Assembly (NCBI RefSeq): GCF_000934745.1
Contig: NZ_JYNO01000001.1
Location: 248,001 to 312,000 of the forward strand
Direction of reading: 5' to 3'
DNA: 64,000 nucleotides
Source: Desulfonatronum thioautotrophicum
GTDB lineage: Bacteria; Desulfobacterota; Desulfovibrionia; Desulfovibrionales; Desulfonatronaceae
Made by a program: the position numbers and the translations under genes. Of this stretch, positions 1 through 10,434 are shown piece by piece. Under the pieces are notes generated by a model. It ran no database searches, had not been told where the DNA came from, and saw nothing but the letters and a program-made list of their open reading frames with translations. Position 1 is the stretch's first letter. Each line of letters begins with the position of its first letter.

Positions 1-2247
<2,247 letters not shown>

Positions 2248-2294
2248 CTAGCCAAAGCCCTGCCAAAACCCTTCCTGGGCACTGCCTGGGCCGG

Positions 2295-2323
2295 TTGACG
2301 AACCTGGCCGTTGCCTCTATCTG
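2295..2323 (+). promoter_or_regulatory. Candidate sigma-70 promoter for purQ
   Basis: TTGACG at 2295-2300 and TATCTG at 2318-2323 are separated by 17 bp, about 60 bp upstream of the purQ start in the divergent pyrG-purQ gap. This is a sequence match only. Confidence 0.4.
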
Positions 2324-2386
2324 TGCCAGATTACGATGGTTGCGCGGTACGGCAGGGACGTCAACGTGATGGGGGGATCCATTGAA

Positions 2387-3199
2387 ATGAGCAATGTCAA
2401 AGTGCTGGTTCTTGCGGGTTATGGGACCAATTGTCAGCGGGAGACCGCCCATGCGGCAATGCTGGCTGGTGCGGACGAGGTTGTGGTGGCCCATTTTTCC
2501 GAACTGGTGGCCGGCGAGGTCCGTCTGGAAGATTTTCATTTCCTGATTTTCCCCGGCGGGTTTCTGGACGGGGACGATCTGGGAGCTGCCCAGGCCGCGG
2601 CGTTACGCTGGCGCTACGCCAAAACGGTTTCCGGCACGCCGCTGGTAGAGGAGCTGCAACGCTTTTTCGATGCCGGCGGACTGATCCTGGGCATTTGCAA
2701 TGGATTCCAACTGCTGGTCAAACTGGGCATGCTCCCCGGCACCGGAACCGCCACGTTGGAGCGCCAGGTCAGCCTGAGCCATAATGACTCCGCCCGGTTC
2801 GAGGACCGCTGGGTCCACCTGCGGACCAATCCGAAAAGCCCATGCGTCTTCACCGCCGGACTGGACGCCTTGTTTCTGCCTGTCCGCCATGGGGAGGGCA
2901 AGCTCGTGCCCAAGGATGACGCAACCCTGCAGGCCCTGGAGGACCAGGGCCTGGTTGCCCTGCGCTACATCGACCCCCAAACCGGCCAGCCGACCATGGC
3001 CTATCCCGCCAATCCCAACGGCTCACCCGGGGGCATCGCCGGACTGACCGACCCGTCCGGACGCATTCTCGGACTGATGCCCCACCCTGAAGCCTACAAC
3101 CACCCCACCAACCATCCGGCCTGGACCCGTGGGGCAAAGGCCCCCCTGGGCATCACCCTTCTGGCCAACGGCATCGCCGCCTTGCGGGCTCGGAAATGA
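2387..3199 (+). CDS. purQ: Phosphoribosylformylglycinamidine synthase glutaminase subunit
   Basis: A class I glutamine amidotransferase that supplies ammonia to PurL in step four of purine synthesis. The 270-residue protein opens MSNVKVLVLAGYGTNC, has nucleophile Cys104 in LGICNGFQLL, and a catalytic His/Glu in GLMPHPEAY near the C-terminus. The ATG at 2387 was preferred over in-frame ATGs at 2336 and 2369 because a G-rich ribosome site (GGGGGG at about 2373) lies just upstream and the family motif starts there. No purL or purS is adjacent. At 270 residues it is the longer PurQ type. Confidence 0.92.
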   Translation: MSNVKVLVLAGYGTNCQRETAHAAMLAGADEVVVAHFSELVAGEVRLEDFHFLIFPGGFLDGDDLGAAQAAALRWRYAKTVSGTPLVEELQRFFDAGGLILGICNGFQLLVKLGMLPGTGTATLERQVSLSHNDSARFEDRWVHLRTNPKSPCVFTAGLDALFLPVRHGEGKLVPKDDATLQALEDQGLVALRYIDPQTGQPTMAYPANPNGSPGGIAGLTDPSGRILGLMPHPEAYNHPTNHPAWTRGAKAPLGITLLANGIAALRARK

Positions 3200-3306
3200 T
3201 CCCCGGTACAGTGGATCCGGCCATTCTTGACAGCCATGAAACCATCTCGTAGACCTCATTCCAAGTGATCACAAGTGATCTTCAGGTGCTCCCTGAAAGG
3301 TCGTTC

Positions 3307-3846
3307 ATGATGCGCGGAGCCAGGTCCTCCTGGGAAGACCCCATGCTTCGGGCCCTGAACGAGGCCCATGTTGCCCGCGACCTGAACGAGGTCCCGGTGG
3401 GCGCGGTAGTGCTGAACCAGGATGGAACCATCCTGGCCGCGGCGCACAACCGGACTCTGAGCACCCAGGATCCAGCCGGGCACGCGGAGATACTGGCCCT
3501 GCGGAACGCAGCCATGACCCAGGGAAACCATCGCCTGAGCGGTTGCATCCTGGTTGTCACCCTGGAACCGTGTCTGATGTGTCTCGGCGCCCTGGTCCAG
3601 GCCCGCATCGCCGGACTGGTCTTCGGTGCACGGGATCACAAAGCCGGCGCCATTCTCTCGCGCCTCAACGTCAACGATCTGGAATGGCTGAATCATCGCT
3701 TCTGGGTCATTGAAGGCGTCCTGGCCGACGAATGCAGCGATCTGCTCAGTTCCTTTTTTGCCGGACGCAGAAAGAACCATTCAGCCAAGCAGTCACACAG
3801 CTCTTTGATCAAGCAATCATCCGGAGAGGTACCGAAGTGGCCGTAA
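3307..3846 (+). CDS. tadA: tRNA-specific adenosine deaminase (A34 to I34)
   Basis: Deaminates the wobble adenosine of tRNA-Arg(ACG) to inosine. The zinc-deaminase signature is intact: His59 and catalytic Glu61 in GHAEILALR, with ligands Cys89 and Cys92 in PCLMC. The ATG at 3307 follows AAGG at a good distance; a GTG at 3265 is open but adds nothing conserved. The frame runs past the end of the deaminase fold and its last residues (GEVPKWP) are encoded by the first 24 bases of the tRNA-Ser gene downstream, so mRNA and tRNA overlap. The 179-residue length is slightly above typical. Confidence 0.9.
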   Translation: MMRGARSSWEDPMLRALNEAHVARDLNEVPVGAVVLNQDGTILAAAHNRTLSTQDPAGHAEILALRNAAMTQGNHRLSGCILVVTLEPCLMCLGALVQARIAGLVFGARDHKAGAILSRLNVNDLEWLNHRFWVIEGVLADECSDLLSSFFAGRRKNHSAKQSHSSLIKQSSGEVPKWP

Positions 3847-3915
3847 CGGGGTCGACTCGAAATCGACTTGCCCTCTAACCGGGGCACGTGGGTTCGAATC
3901 CCACCCTCTCCGCCA
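3823..3915 (+). tRNA. tRNA-Ser, anticodon CGA
   Basis: A 93-base class II tRNA with CCA encoded. The acceptor stem pairs GGAGAGG with CCTCTCC. The anticodon loop has CGA in GACTCGAAATC. There is a long variable arm (CCTCTAACCGGGGCAC) and the T loop GGTTCGAATCC. The long variable arm and identity G/C pairs are typical of serine tRNAs. The 5' end overlaps the tadA stop region, so it is probably processed from a tadA read-through transcript as well as any promoter of its own. Confidence 0.96.
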
Positions 3916-4266
3916 TTTGTTTTTAAGCGCCTGAATCCATAAAAGCTGATGTATCCCGAAGCTCTTCAAACCGACATGATCCCTCTGACGGCCTCACAGC
4001 AGGGCATGGAAGTGTCGCTTCCAACACATATTCACCCTTCCGTTGGATCAACGCTACAACGCTGCAACGTTTAGAACACCGACCATCCCTCCAGGAATGA
4101 TCTGGTGATGAACATGCAATTTGTTGACGTCATCAAGCAGTGACATCGCTCCTTCCCGCACATACCCAAACCATCCCGGTCCGCGTCAATAACCAACGCT
4201 GTCGCGGATAATCGTTTCTTCCAACCGCATTGTTCAGCTTTGCCCAAGGTTGCTCAGTCATCCGTC
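3916..4266 (+). other. Intergenic stretch between tRNA-Ser and the GTPase pair
   Basis: I see no open frame with coding character here. A short T-run (TTTGTTTTTAAG) follows the tRNA 3' end and could end its transcript. There is no integrase, repeat or att-like copy of the tRNA 3' end. The promoter for the GTPase operon is probably in the right half, but no clear -35/-10 pair stands out. Confidence 0.5.
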
Positions 4267-6132
4267 ATGTTGCAAACCGACTTTCCACACTCCATTCAGC
4301 GGGAACTGAACCGCCTTCTAAAATGCGTACCCGGGATGCATCGGGCTTTGGGCCGGACCGATGCCGATCTGGACGCCCTGCCGGGTTGGTCCGAATTGAT
4401 GGGCAGGCCGGGGCGGATAATCGCGCATGAAGGGCGGATTTGTCTTGTCTGTGTGCTTTTCGGACCCAGCGGGGCCGGGAAAAGCACCTTGTTTCGACTG
4501 TTGACCGGAATTCCCGTTCCTGCCGGGGAAACCCGGCGGCCCATGACCTTCCACCCCACTGCGGCCGTGCCGGAACCCTTGCGGGACACTCTGAATTTGG
4601 CTGAACTCTTTCCTGACTATCAGCTGCATCCGTTGCGGGACATGGACATGCTCCAAAACCTGCTCTTGGACGGACGGGAACCGGGCAAGGATCTCTTTTT
4701 TCAGTATTACCCGGATGACCAAGCGGAGCGGCAACCGGGCCCGGCCTGGCTGGTTCTGGTGGATGTTCCGGATTTCAATACCGTGGAACGAAGCAACCGG
4801 GCCCGGGCCGAAGCCATGCTCGGGCGGGCTGAGACCGTAATTTTCCTCGTCTACCCCGAAGCCTACAAGGACGCCGCGGTGATGGAACAGCTTCGGGCCG
4901 CAGCTGGTCGGGCCGGGCATCTGGTATACGTGGTCACCAAGCTGTCCGCACCGGATGCCGGCCAAACAGCCCAGACCATTTGGGAGGATGTCCGGCACCA
5001 TGTCCGCGGGGCTCCCGAATTTCAGACAACGCGCGGAGATGGTCGGCGGATCAGTGAGTTTGTGGAGCAGGCTGGCGTGTACTACGCCCGACGTGACCCG
5101 GAGCTGCGGCTGGAGGACATCCGGGCCCTTAACCCGGATGCTCCGGATTTCTGGTCCCTGGTCACAGGTCGAGATGCGCTGGAGGTATACTGGTCCAATC
5201 TGCTGGCAGTCCTGGACCAGGGACTGACAACGGCTCAGGGTCTGGCTCGAGAAGCTGCGACGGCTCGGGAGGAACTGCGCCGGCATCTGAAAACAGCCGA
5301 TCAGCGGATCGTCGAGGTCAGCGAACGCATCGCCGGGTCCCAATTTCCAGCCGGTGAGCTGGTGGAACTGATCATCGACGTCGTCAAGGAGAGTCGCCCA
5401 GGGTGGCTGCGGATGCTGACCCTCCCCGTGGCCCGGGCAGCGGGCATGCTGTTGTCGCTGCGCGGACTGTTCGCGAAATTTCGCAAAACCGAGCGCAAGG
5501 CCGTTTTGCGCGATCGCAGGGAACTGGAACAGCGCCGGCTGGAAGAGGCCGTAGACGTGCTTCTTTCGGCGTGGCGGCGGGATAATCCCACGGAGACCGC
5601 ATTGTTCTCAACCGGACGGTGTCGGGAAGCGGCCCGGCGTTTTCAGGAGTATGCGCCCCCGCCAGTGCGCGACGATTGGAAAGAGGCCCTGCGAGCCGAC
5701 GTGCGCGACTGGTCACGACGTCATCCCTGGTACGGTTCATTGGTGGGCACGTTGTCGGAGATGCTGGTATTGCTGGGCGGGGCAGCTCTGGTTTTGGATC
5801 TGGCCGTGTCCGGAGGCATTTTTGGCGCCGTGGGCCAGCTCGGCGTGGCCGGAGCAGCGGGTGCCGGAAGTCTGGGCGCGGGAACGGTGCTGAAAATGTT
5901 CGAAGAACTCAAGCTGAAGGACATCCTGGAAAAGGCCGACGTGAAATGGCGGAGCCAGCGCCGGGACGAACTGGAAACCCACCTGCGCGAGCATCTCGCA
6001 CGGCCCCTTTTCGTGAACGAATGGCAACAGCGGATTCGCGTCCTGGAGGAAGCTGATCCTGAAGCCTGCCTCGCCGCGGTGGAGACGATTCGGGCAAGCT
6101 GGCCGCGACGGGATTCGGGAGCCCGCCCATGA
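4267..6132 (+). CDS. Dynamin-like GTPase, first of a tandem pair
   Basis: A 621-residue P-loop GTPase. G1 is FGPSGAGKST (about residues 65-74), and G3 is probably DVPDF in LVLVDVPDFNTVERSNR. At the G4 position there is VTKLS in place of the canonical NKxD. Long charged helical stretches follow from about residue 310. Two hydrophobic, Gly/Ala-rich segments lie near residues 500-550 (LVLLGGAALVLDLAV and GAVGQLGVAGAAGAG), suggesting membrane insertion. GTPase head, helical stalk and hydrophobic paddle or transmembrane hairpin form the usual bacterial dynamin-like plan. The start is the ATG at 4267, although a TTG at 4240 is open. It overlaps the second GTPase by 4 bp, so the two are co-translated and may form a heteromer. 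No family-level name can be assigned from sequence alone. Confidence 0.75.
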   Translation: MLQTDFPHSIQRELNRLLKCVPGMHRALGRTDADLDALPGWSELMGRPGRIIAHEGRICLVCVLFGPSGAGKSTLFRLLTGIPVPAGETRRPMTFHPTAAVPEPLRDTLNLAELFPDYQLHPLRDMDMLQNLLLDGREPGKDLFFQYYPDDQAERQPGPAWLVLVDVPDFNTVERSNRARAEAMLGRAETVIFLVYPEAYKDAAVMEQLRAAAGRAGHLVYVVTKLSAPDAGQTAQTIWEDVRHHVRGAPEFQTTRGDGRRISEFVEQAGVYYARRDPELRLEDIRALNPDAPDFWSLVTGRDALEVYWSNLLAVLDQGLTTAQGLAREAATAREELRRHLKTADQRIVEVSERIAGSQFPAGELVELIIDVVKESRPGWLRMLTLPVARAAGMLLSLRGLFAKFRKTERKAVLRDRRELEQRRLEEAVDVLLSAWRRDNPTETALFSTGRCREAARRFQEYAPPPVRDDWKEALRADVRDWSRRHPWYGSLVGTLSEMLVLLGGAALVLDLAVSGGIFGAVGQLGVAGAAGAGSLGAGTVLKMFEELKLKDILEKADVKWRSQRRDELETHLREHLARPLFVNEWQQRIRVLEEADPEACLAAVETIRASWPRRDSGARP

Positions 6133-8030
6133 GCGCACAGCGACTTTTTTCCCAGCGGATCACCACCAGGATTGAGGATTTGATCCAGGAGGCGCGACGC
6201 CTTGACCGCCTGGCCGCAGCCCAGGCCATGGCCTTGCGTCTGGAACGGGCTCTGCGTGTCCTGGATGAAGGGGCCAATGGCGACGCCGCTCTGGATCGCC
6301 CGGTGGTCATCGTGCTCCTGGGCGGAACCGGCGTGGGCAAATCCGAACTGTTCAACGCCCTGCTGGACAACCCCGGGCTCAGCCCGGTCTCGGCCACGAT
6401 CCGCCCCCAAACCACCCACGCTCACGTTGCCGTGGCTCCGGCAGACAGACAGCATCTCGCATTTCTTGACGAAACCGATCTGGTGACCACGGACCATCGC
6501 CTGGCAGGAACGGCCTTGATTGACGCTCCGGACGTGGACAGCACGGAGTCCGTGCACCTGGAGCGCACCCGTCGGCTGGTGGAGCGGGCGGATATCGTGG
6601 TCTACGTCGGCAGTCCGGACAAACGGGCCAACTTCAGTGTCCAGGAAGAAATTCGGCGGTGGGCGGCGCGCAAGCGCTGGTTCTTTGTCCTGAACAAATT
6701 GGACCAGATCCCGGAACCCGACCGGGAAGCAGTATGCGCCGACTTTCTCGGTCGGGTGCGGGAACTGGGCTTTGCCGTGGACCAGGGCGGCTTTTTCGCG
6801 GTCAGCGCGGTGGCGGCGCAAACCAGAGACAATGGTCTGGGCGATCGCTTGGAACGCTTGCGCGCCGCCCTGTTCGCCCACCGGGCCAGGGAGCAGGTTC
6901 AGGCCGTGCGAACCGAGGATATTTTCAATCAGATCCGCCACGCCTTTTCCGGGTCGGTCCGCCACGACCTGGAAAGCCTGCACCGGACCTTGTCGGCCCA
7001 TGAACAGGAGCTGGATGGACGGGTGCGCGGGGTCTTTCTCAAGGCCTTGTCCACGCCCCGGAGCCAGGACATGCTCCGCCGGATCATTCGGGAACAGGCC
7101 TGGCAGAGCGCGCCAGGCCGGGTAGGCGGCTTTCTGGCCTTGCCGGTCTGGATGCGCGGGCGGCTGGCTTTTTCCGGGCTGGCCTACCAGCTGGCCAGAA
7201 TGTCCACGGGCGGCCCTTCCTTCACCCGAATGCTCCGGGCCGGATGGCATGCGGCCAAGGCCGCCTGGCAGGGAATTTTACCCATGCGGATCATATTGCA
7301 AGGATTTTCCGCCGCGGAGGAACGCGATCTGGCCGCGATCGCCCAGGATGCCCAACGCACTCTGGAGGATCTCGGCCTGGACCGTCTCGATGGCGGAACG
7401 CCCTCGCCCACTGCAACGCTGCCTGTCCAGGCAGAAGTCGAACAGGCCCTCTGGACGGCCAAACTGATCGGCCAAATCCTGACCGCGTTGCGCACCCAGG
7501 GGCTGCTGCCCCGGGCCTCGGAGCACGCTGAACAGGATCAGCGCACCCGTGAGCTGTTCCAGGAACGCCTGGAGCAGGCTCTGCTCGACAGCGCCGGCCA
7601 ACTGGCCGCCCAGCGCGTGAACCTGATCCATACCCTGGCCGGCAACCTCTTGCCCCTCCTGGTCTTCGGCCACGCCACGGTCCGCCTTGTTTCCGGCTGG
7701 CTGGCCGGGGATTGGCTGCCCTTTGACTTCTACTTGACCGCGGTGGCCGTTTTCCTGATCAGCCTGGTCCCGGGCTACCTGCTTGTTGCCGCTTCCCTAT
7801 CCCGCCCCGGAAACCTGCCCGCCCCGGACCAACTGGTCCAGTCCCTGTTGTCTCCGGCAGAGACCGAACCGCTACGCCGGGTGCGTCAGGGTGTTGAGGG
7901 CTTGCTCAGCCGGGTTCGGGATCTGGAAGATGCCCTGCGGGTAAGTTCCCAGGTGCTCCACCAGGAACTGGACCCCTCGCGGTTCGGCGCTGTGCTTCAA
8001 GAGGCCAGAAGCGACAAAGAACCACAATAA
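6129..8030 (+). CDS. Dynamin-like GTPase, second of a tandem pair
   Basis: A 633-residue protein with a clear GTPase core: G1 LLGGTGVGKSELFNAL (about 63-78), a G2-region Thr in IRPQTT, G3 DAPDVDS and G4 LNKLDQ. Its G4 motif is canonical, unlike the upstream partner. After a long helical region (about 250-500) two transmembrane helices lie near residues 525-560 and 570-590 (LLPLLVFGHATVRLVSGW and FYLTAVAVFLISLVPGYLL). A short cytoplasmic coiled tail ends the protein. It is coupled to the first GTPase through an ATGA overlap and followed 25 bp later by the M48 protease gene. Remodelling or surveillance of the inner membrane is the likely role, by inference from architecture. Confidence 0.78.
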   Translation: MSAQRLFSQRITTRIEDLIQEARRLDRLAAAQAMALRLERALRVLDEGANGDAALDRPVVIVLLGGTGVGKSELFNALLDNPGLSPVSATIRPQTTHAHVAVAPADRQHLAFLDETDLVTTDHRLAGTALIDAPDVDSTESVHLERTRRLVERADIVVYVGSPDKRANFSVQEEIRRWAARKRWFFVLNKLDQIPEPDREAVCADFLGRVRELGFAVDQGGFFAVSAVAAQTRDNGLGDRLERLRAALFAHRAREQVQAVRTEDIFNQIRHAFSGSVRHDLESLHRTLSAHEQELDGRVRGVFLKALSTPRSQDMLRRIIREQAWQSAPGRVGGFLALPVWMRGRLAFSGLAYQLARMSTGGPSFTRMLRAGWHAAKAAWQGILPMRIILQGFSAAEERDLAAIAQDAQRTLEDLGLDRLDGGTPSPTATLPVQAEVEQALWTAKLIGQILTALRTQGLLPRASEHAEQDQRTRELFQERLEQALLDSAGQLAAQRVNLIHTLAGNLLPLLVFGHATVRLVSGWLAGDWLPFDFYLTAVAVFLISLVPGYLLVAASLSRPGNLPAPDQLVQSLLSPAETEPLRRVRQGVEGLLSRVRDLEDALRVSSQVLHQELDPSRFGAVLQEARSDKEPQ

Positions 8031-8055
8031 TCGATCATCACTTCCAGGTTATACC

Positions 8056-9324
8056 ATGCAAAATCTTGTTCTCACCGTCGTTTTGACTGCCCTTGTCGCC
8101 AAGGTCATCACCGAAGTCTGGCTGATTGTCTTAAACATGCACGAAGTGAGGCAGCGCCAAAATGCGCCGCCAAAGGCCTTGCGTGAGGTGATGGACGAAC
8201 CGACCTACCGGAAGTCCGTGGAATACACCCTGGCCAAAAGCCGGTTTGGGTTGTTCGGAGAAGCCTATGGAGCGGTGGTTCTGGCCGTGGTGCTTTTTTC
8301 CGGGCTGTTACCCTGGACCTACGACCTGCTCGGCGGCGGACCAACAGCTTCGGTCTGGCGGGAGGGACTGTACTTGATTGTCGTAATGACCCTGCTGTCC
8401 CTGCCCGGCTTGCCGTTGGACCACCATGCCCAGTTTCGGCTGGAAGAACGCTTTGGATTCAACAACAGCACCTTGCGGTTGTGGATCTCGGACAAAATCA
8501 AGGGGCTGATCCTGGGCGTGGGCATTGCCCTGCCGCTGCTGGCCGCAATCCTCTTCCTGATCGACTGGATCGGGTCGTGGTGGTGGATCTGGGCCTTTGT
8601 CGTCTTTTTCGTCTTTCAGCTGGTGATGATGGTCTTGTACCCCATGCTGATCCTGCCCTGGTTCAACAAACTCACCCCACTCCCAGAAGGTGAACTGCGA
8701 CAGCGGCTGATGGCCTTGGCGGATCGGACCGGATTCAAGGCCAAGACCATCCAGGTCATGGACGGCAGCAAGCGGTCCGGCCACTCCAACGCCTTTTTCA
8801 CCGGCTTCGGTCGATTCCGCCGGATCGTGCTCTTCGACACCCTGATCGAGCAGCTGTCGGAACAGGAACTGGAGGCCGTGCTGGCCCATGAAATCGGCCA
8901 CTACAAGCTTGGACATATTCCCAAAATGTTGACCCTGTCCGCCGGCTTCGGACTGGTTTCCTTCGCGTTGTTGGCTTGGCTACTGCAAAGCCCGACGTTC
9001 ATCGAGGCGTTTGGATTCCATTTCGCGGAAAGCGGCCCAGGCCCGGCCTTCCTGCTGTTTGCCCTGCTGGCCGGACTGTTCACATTCTGGCTTTCCCCGC
9101 TGATGAATCGCCTTTCCCGCAAACATGAGTATCAGGCCGATCGCTTCGCCCAAAAAAACGGTCCGGGCGCGGCGCCGATGATCAGCGCCTTGCGCAAGCT
9201 CAGTGAAAAAAATCTCTCCAACCTGACCCCGCACCCCCGCTACAGCGCCTTTCACTACTCCCATCCCACCCTGCTGGAACGGGAAGCGGCGTTATCCGTT
9301 CAAGTTGGTGACAGCTCGGCGTAA
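8056..9324 (+). CDS. Ste24/CAAX-prenyl-protease-1-like M48 membrane metallopeptidase
   Basis: A 422-residue integral membrane zinc protease. HEIGH at residues 278-282 provides two zinc ligands and the catalytic Glu; KHEYQADRFA about 100 residues later supplies the third ligand. At least six hydrophobic segments surround the site, in the order seen in Ste24 (N-terminal helix, about 70-90, 105-120, 150-170, 175-200, then two between HEIGH and HEYQAD). LDHHAQFRLEERFGFN is the M48A signature. Bacteria lack prenylated CAAX proteins, so the substrate is more likely misfolded or jammed membrane proteins. The gene lies 25 bp after the second GTPase and its last 25 bp overlap the convergent glycosyltransferase gene. 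Confidence 0.9.
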   Translation: MQNLVLTVVLTALVAKVITEVWLIVLNMHEVRQRQNAPPKALREVMDEPTYRKSVEYTLAKSRFGLFGEAYGAVVLAVVLFSGLLPWTYDLLGGGPTASVWREGLYLIVVMTLLSLPGLPLDHHAQFRLEERFGFNNSTLRLWISDKIKGLILGVGIALPLLAAILFLIDWIGSWWWIWAFVVFFVFQLVMMVLYPMLILPWFNKLTPLPEGELRQRLMALADRTGFKAKTIQVMDGSKRSGHSNAFFTGFGRFRRIVLFDTLIEQLSEQELEAVLAHEIGHYKLGHIPKMLTLSAGFGLVSFALLAWLLQSPTFIEAFGFHFAESGPGPAFLLFALLAGLFTFWLSPLMNRLSRKHEYQADRFAQKNGPGAAPMISALRKLSEKNLSNLTPHPRYSAFHYSHPTLLEREAALSVQVGDSSA

Positions 9325-10430
9325 AGCCGGAGGTGACGACGACCCATGTGCTCCATATTGAATAAACGGGCATAGCGTTCCCGACTGGCCTGGGCAAACT
9401 GCTTGGCAATACGTCCATTGCTTAGGATTTCCAGAACCGAGGCCGCCAAGTGGGCTATGTCGCCCGGGGGTGACAATAATCCACTATGTTCATGGATGAT
9501 CTGCTCAGGAATCCCCCCGCGGGCAAAGGCCGCGCAGGGCAGCCCGAGGGACATGGCTTCGAGGATGATCAAGGGGTGGTTGTCTGCCAGACTGGGATAG
9601 ACCAGCACATCCGCTGCCCGCATGCAGCGGGCAAGATGTTTCTGATCCAGGTAGGGCAACTCAATACAATCCCCGGCGCGATGGATTGCATTTCCGCCCA
9701 CTGCCAGAGCCACGGCCAGGGGTTCTTTCTGCTTGACGAGTTTCCAGATCCGCTCCCACAGGTGCCCACCCTTGTATATGGCCTGCCTGCCGCCATGGGC
9801 CACGAAAAGCATGACTTTTCCCGTAGGGTCGATGCCCATTTCCCGTTTGGCGGTCCGTTTCTCTTCGGATGATATGATGGACGCGGGAGCGAACATCTCC
9901 GGTACGGCGTTGGGTATGGTTTGGATTTGAGCCTGAGGATGGATTTCCCGGACCATGCGGGTCAACCAGGCGGAAGGAACGATCAGTTGCGGACGCAACG
10001 CTTCCAGCAACCGAAATACGGCTTGCCGGTGGTGGGCCGGAGCGGGCAGGTTTTGTGGACAGGTCTCCTGGCAACCGGTTTTCCAAAACCCGCAATTCAA
10101 GGGATAGGCGCAGCCTCCGGTGAGCAGTCGGCAGTCGTGGAGGGTGAGCACCAAGTGCTGTGTGGTGGCAAGAAAACCCTCCAGGCATGCAGGCCAATCA
10201 AATGAACCGTGGAGATGGATGACGGCTTTTCGACCCGAAGAGAGGGCTGGGAGTCGGACTTGCCCGGCAACGCTGGACGGTTGAAGGCATTGCCCGGTTG
10301 TGCCGCTGTCCTGGATCTCGTAGGAGCGGGACCCGGTGACGTCATGCTCCGCAAGCCAATCCATGAGATTCTGAACGGCTTGTGCCGTGCCGCCCTGAGA
10401 TTGCAAGGTCGTGTGGTGATGGACCTGCAT
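9300..10430 (-). CDS. Family 4-like glycosyltransferase
   Basis: A 376-residue retaining glycosyltransferase of the GT-B fold. The acceptor-side N-terminal half begins MQVHHHTTLQSQGGTAQ and contains HLHGSFDW. The C-terminal half carries IPNAVPEMF and the donor-binding ADVLVYPSLADNHPLIILEAMSLGLPCAA block with the conserved E-x7-E spacing. A Cys-rich patch (CRLLTGGCAYPLNCGFWKTGC) near residue 115 resembles the metal-binding inserts seen in a subset of these enzymes. The ATG at 10430 has an AGGGA ribosome site. The sugar donor and acceptor cannot be read from sequence; a cell-surface polysaccharide role is likely. It starts 4 bp after the recJ stop. Confidence 0.85.
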   Translation of the reverse strand: MQVHHHTTLQSQGGTAQAVQNLMDWLAEHDVTGSRSYEIQDSGTTGQCLQPSSVAGQVRLPALSSGRKAVIHLHGSFDWPACLEGFLATTQHLVLTLHDCRLLTGGCAYPLNCGFWKTGCQETCPQNLPAPAHHRQAVFRLLEALRPQLIVPSAWLTRMVREIHPQAQIQTIPNAVPEMFAPASIISSEEKRTAKREMGIDPTGKVMLFVAHGGRQAIYKGGHLWERIWKLVKQKEPLAVALAVGGNAIHRAGDCIELPYLDQKHLARCMRAADVLVYPSLADNHPLIILEAMSLGLPCAAFARGGIPEQIIHEHSGLLSPPGDIAHLAASVLEILSNGRIAKQFAQASRERYARLFNMEHMGRRHLRLYAELSPT

Positions 10431-10434
10431 GCCG

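Noticed and set aside
3823-4266. tRNA-Ser as an integration site
   Set aside because: No second copy of the tRNA 3' end and no phage or island genes follow.
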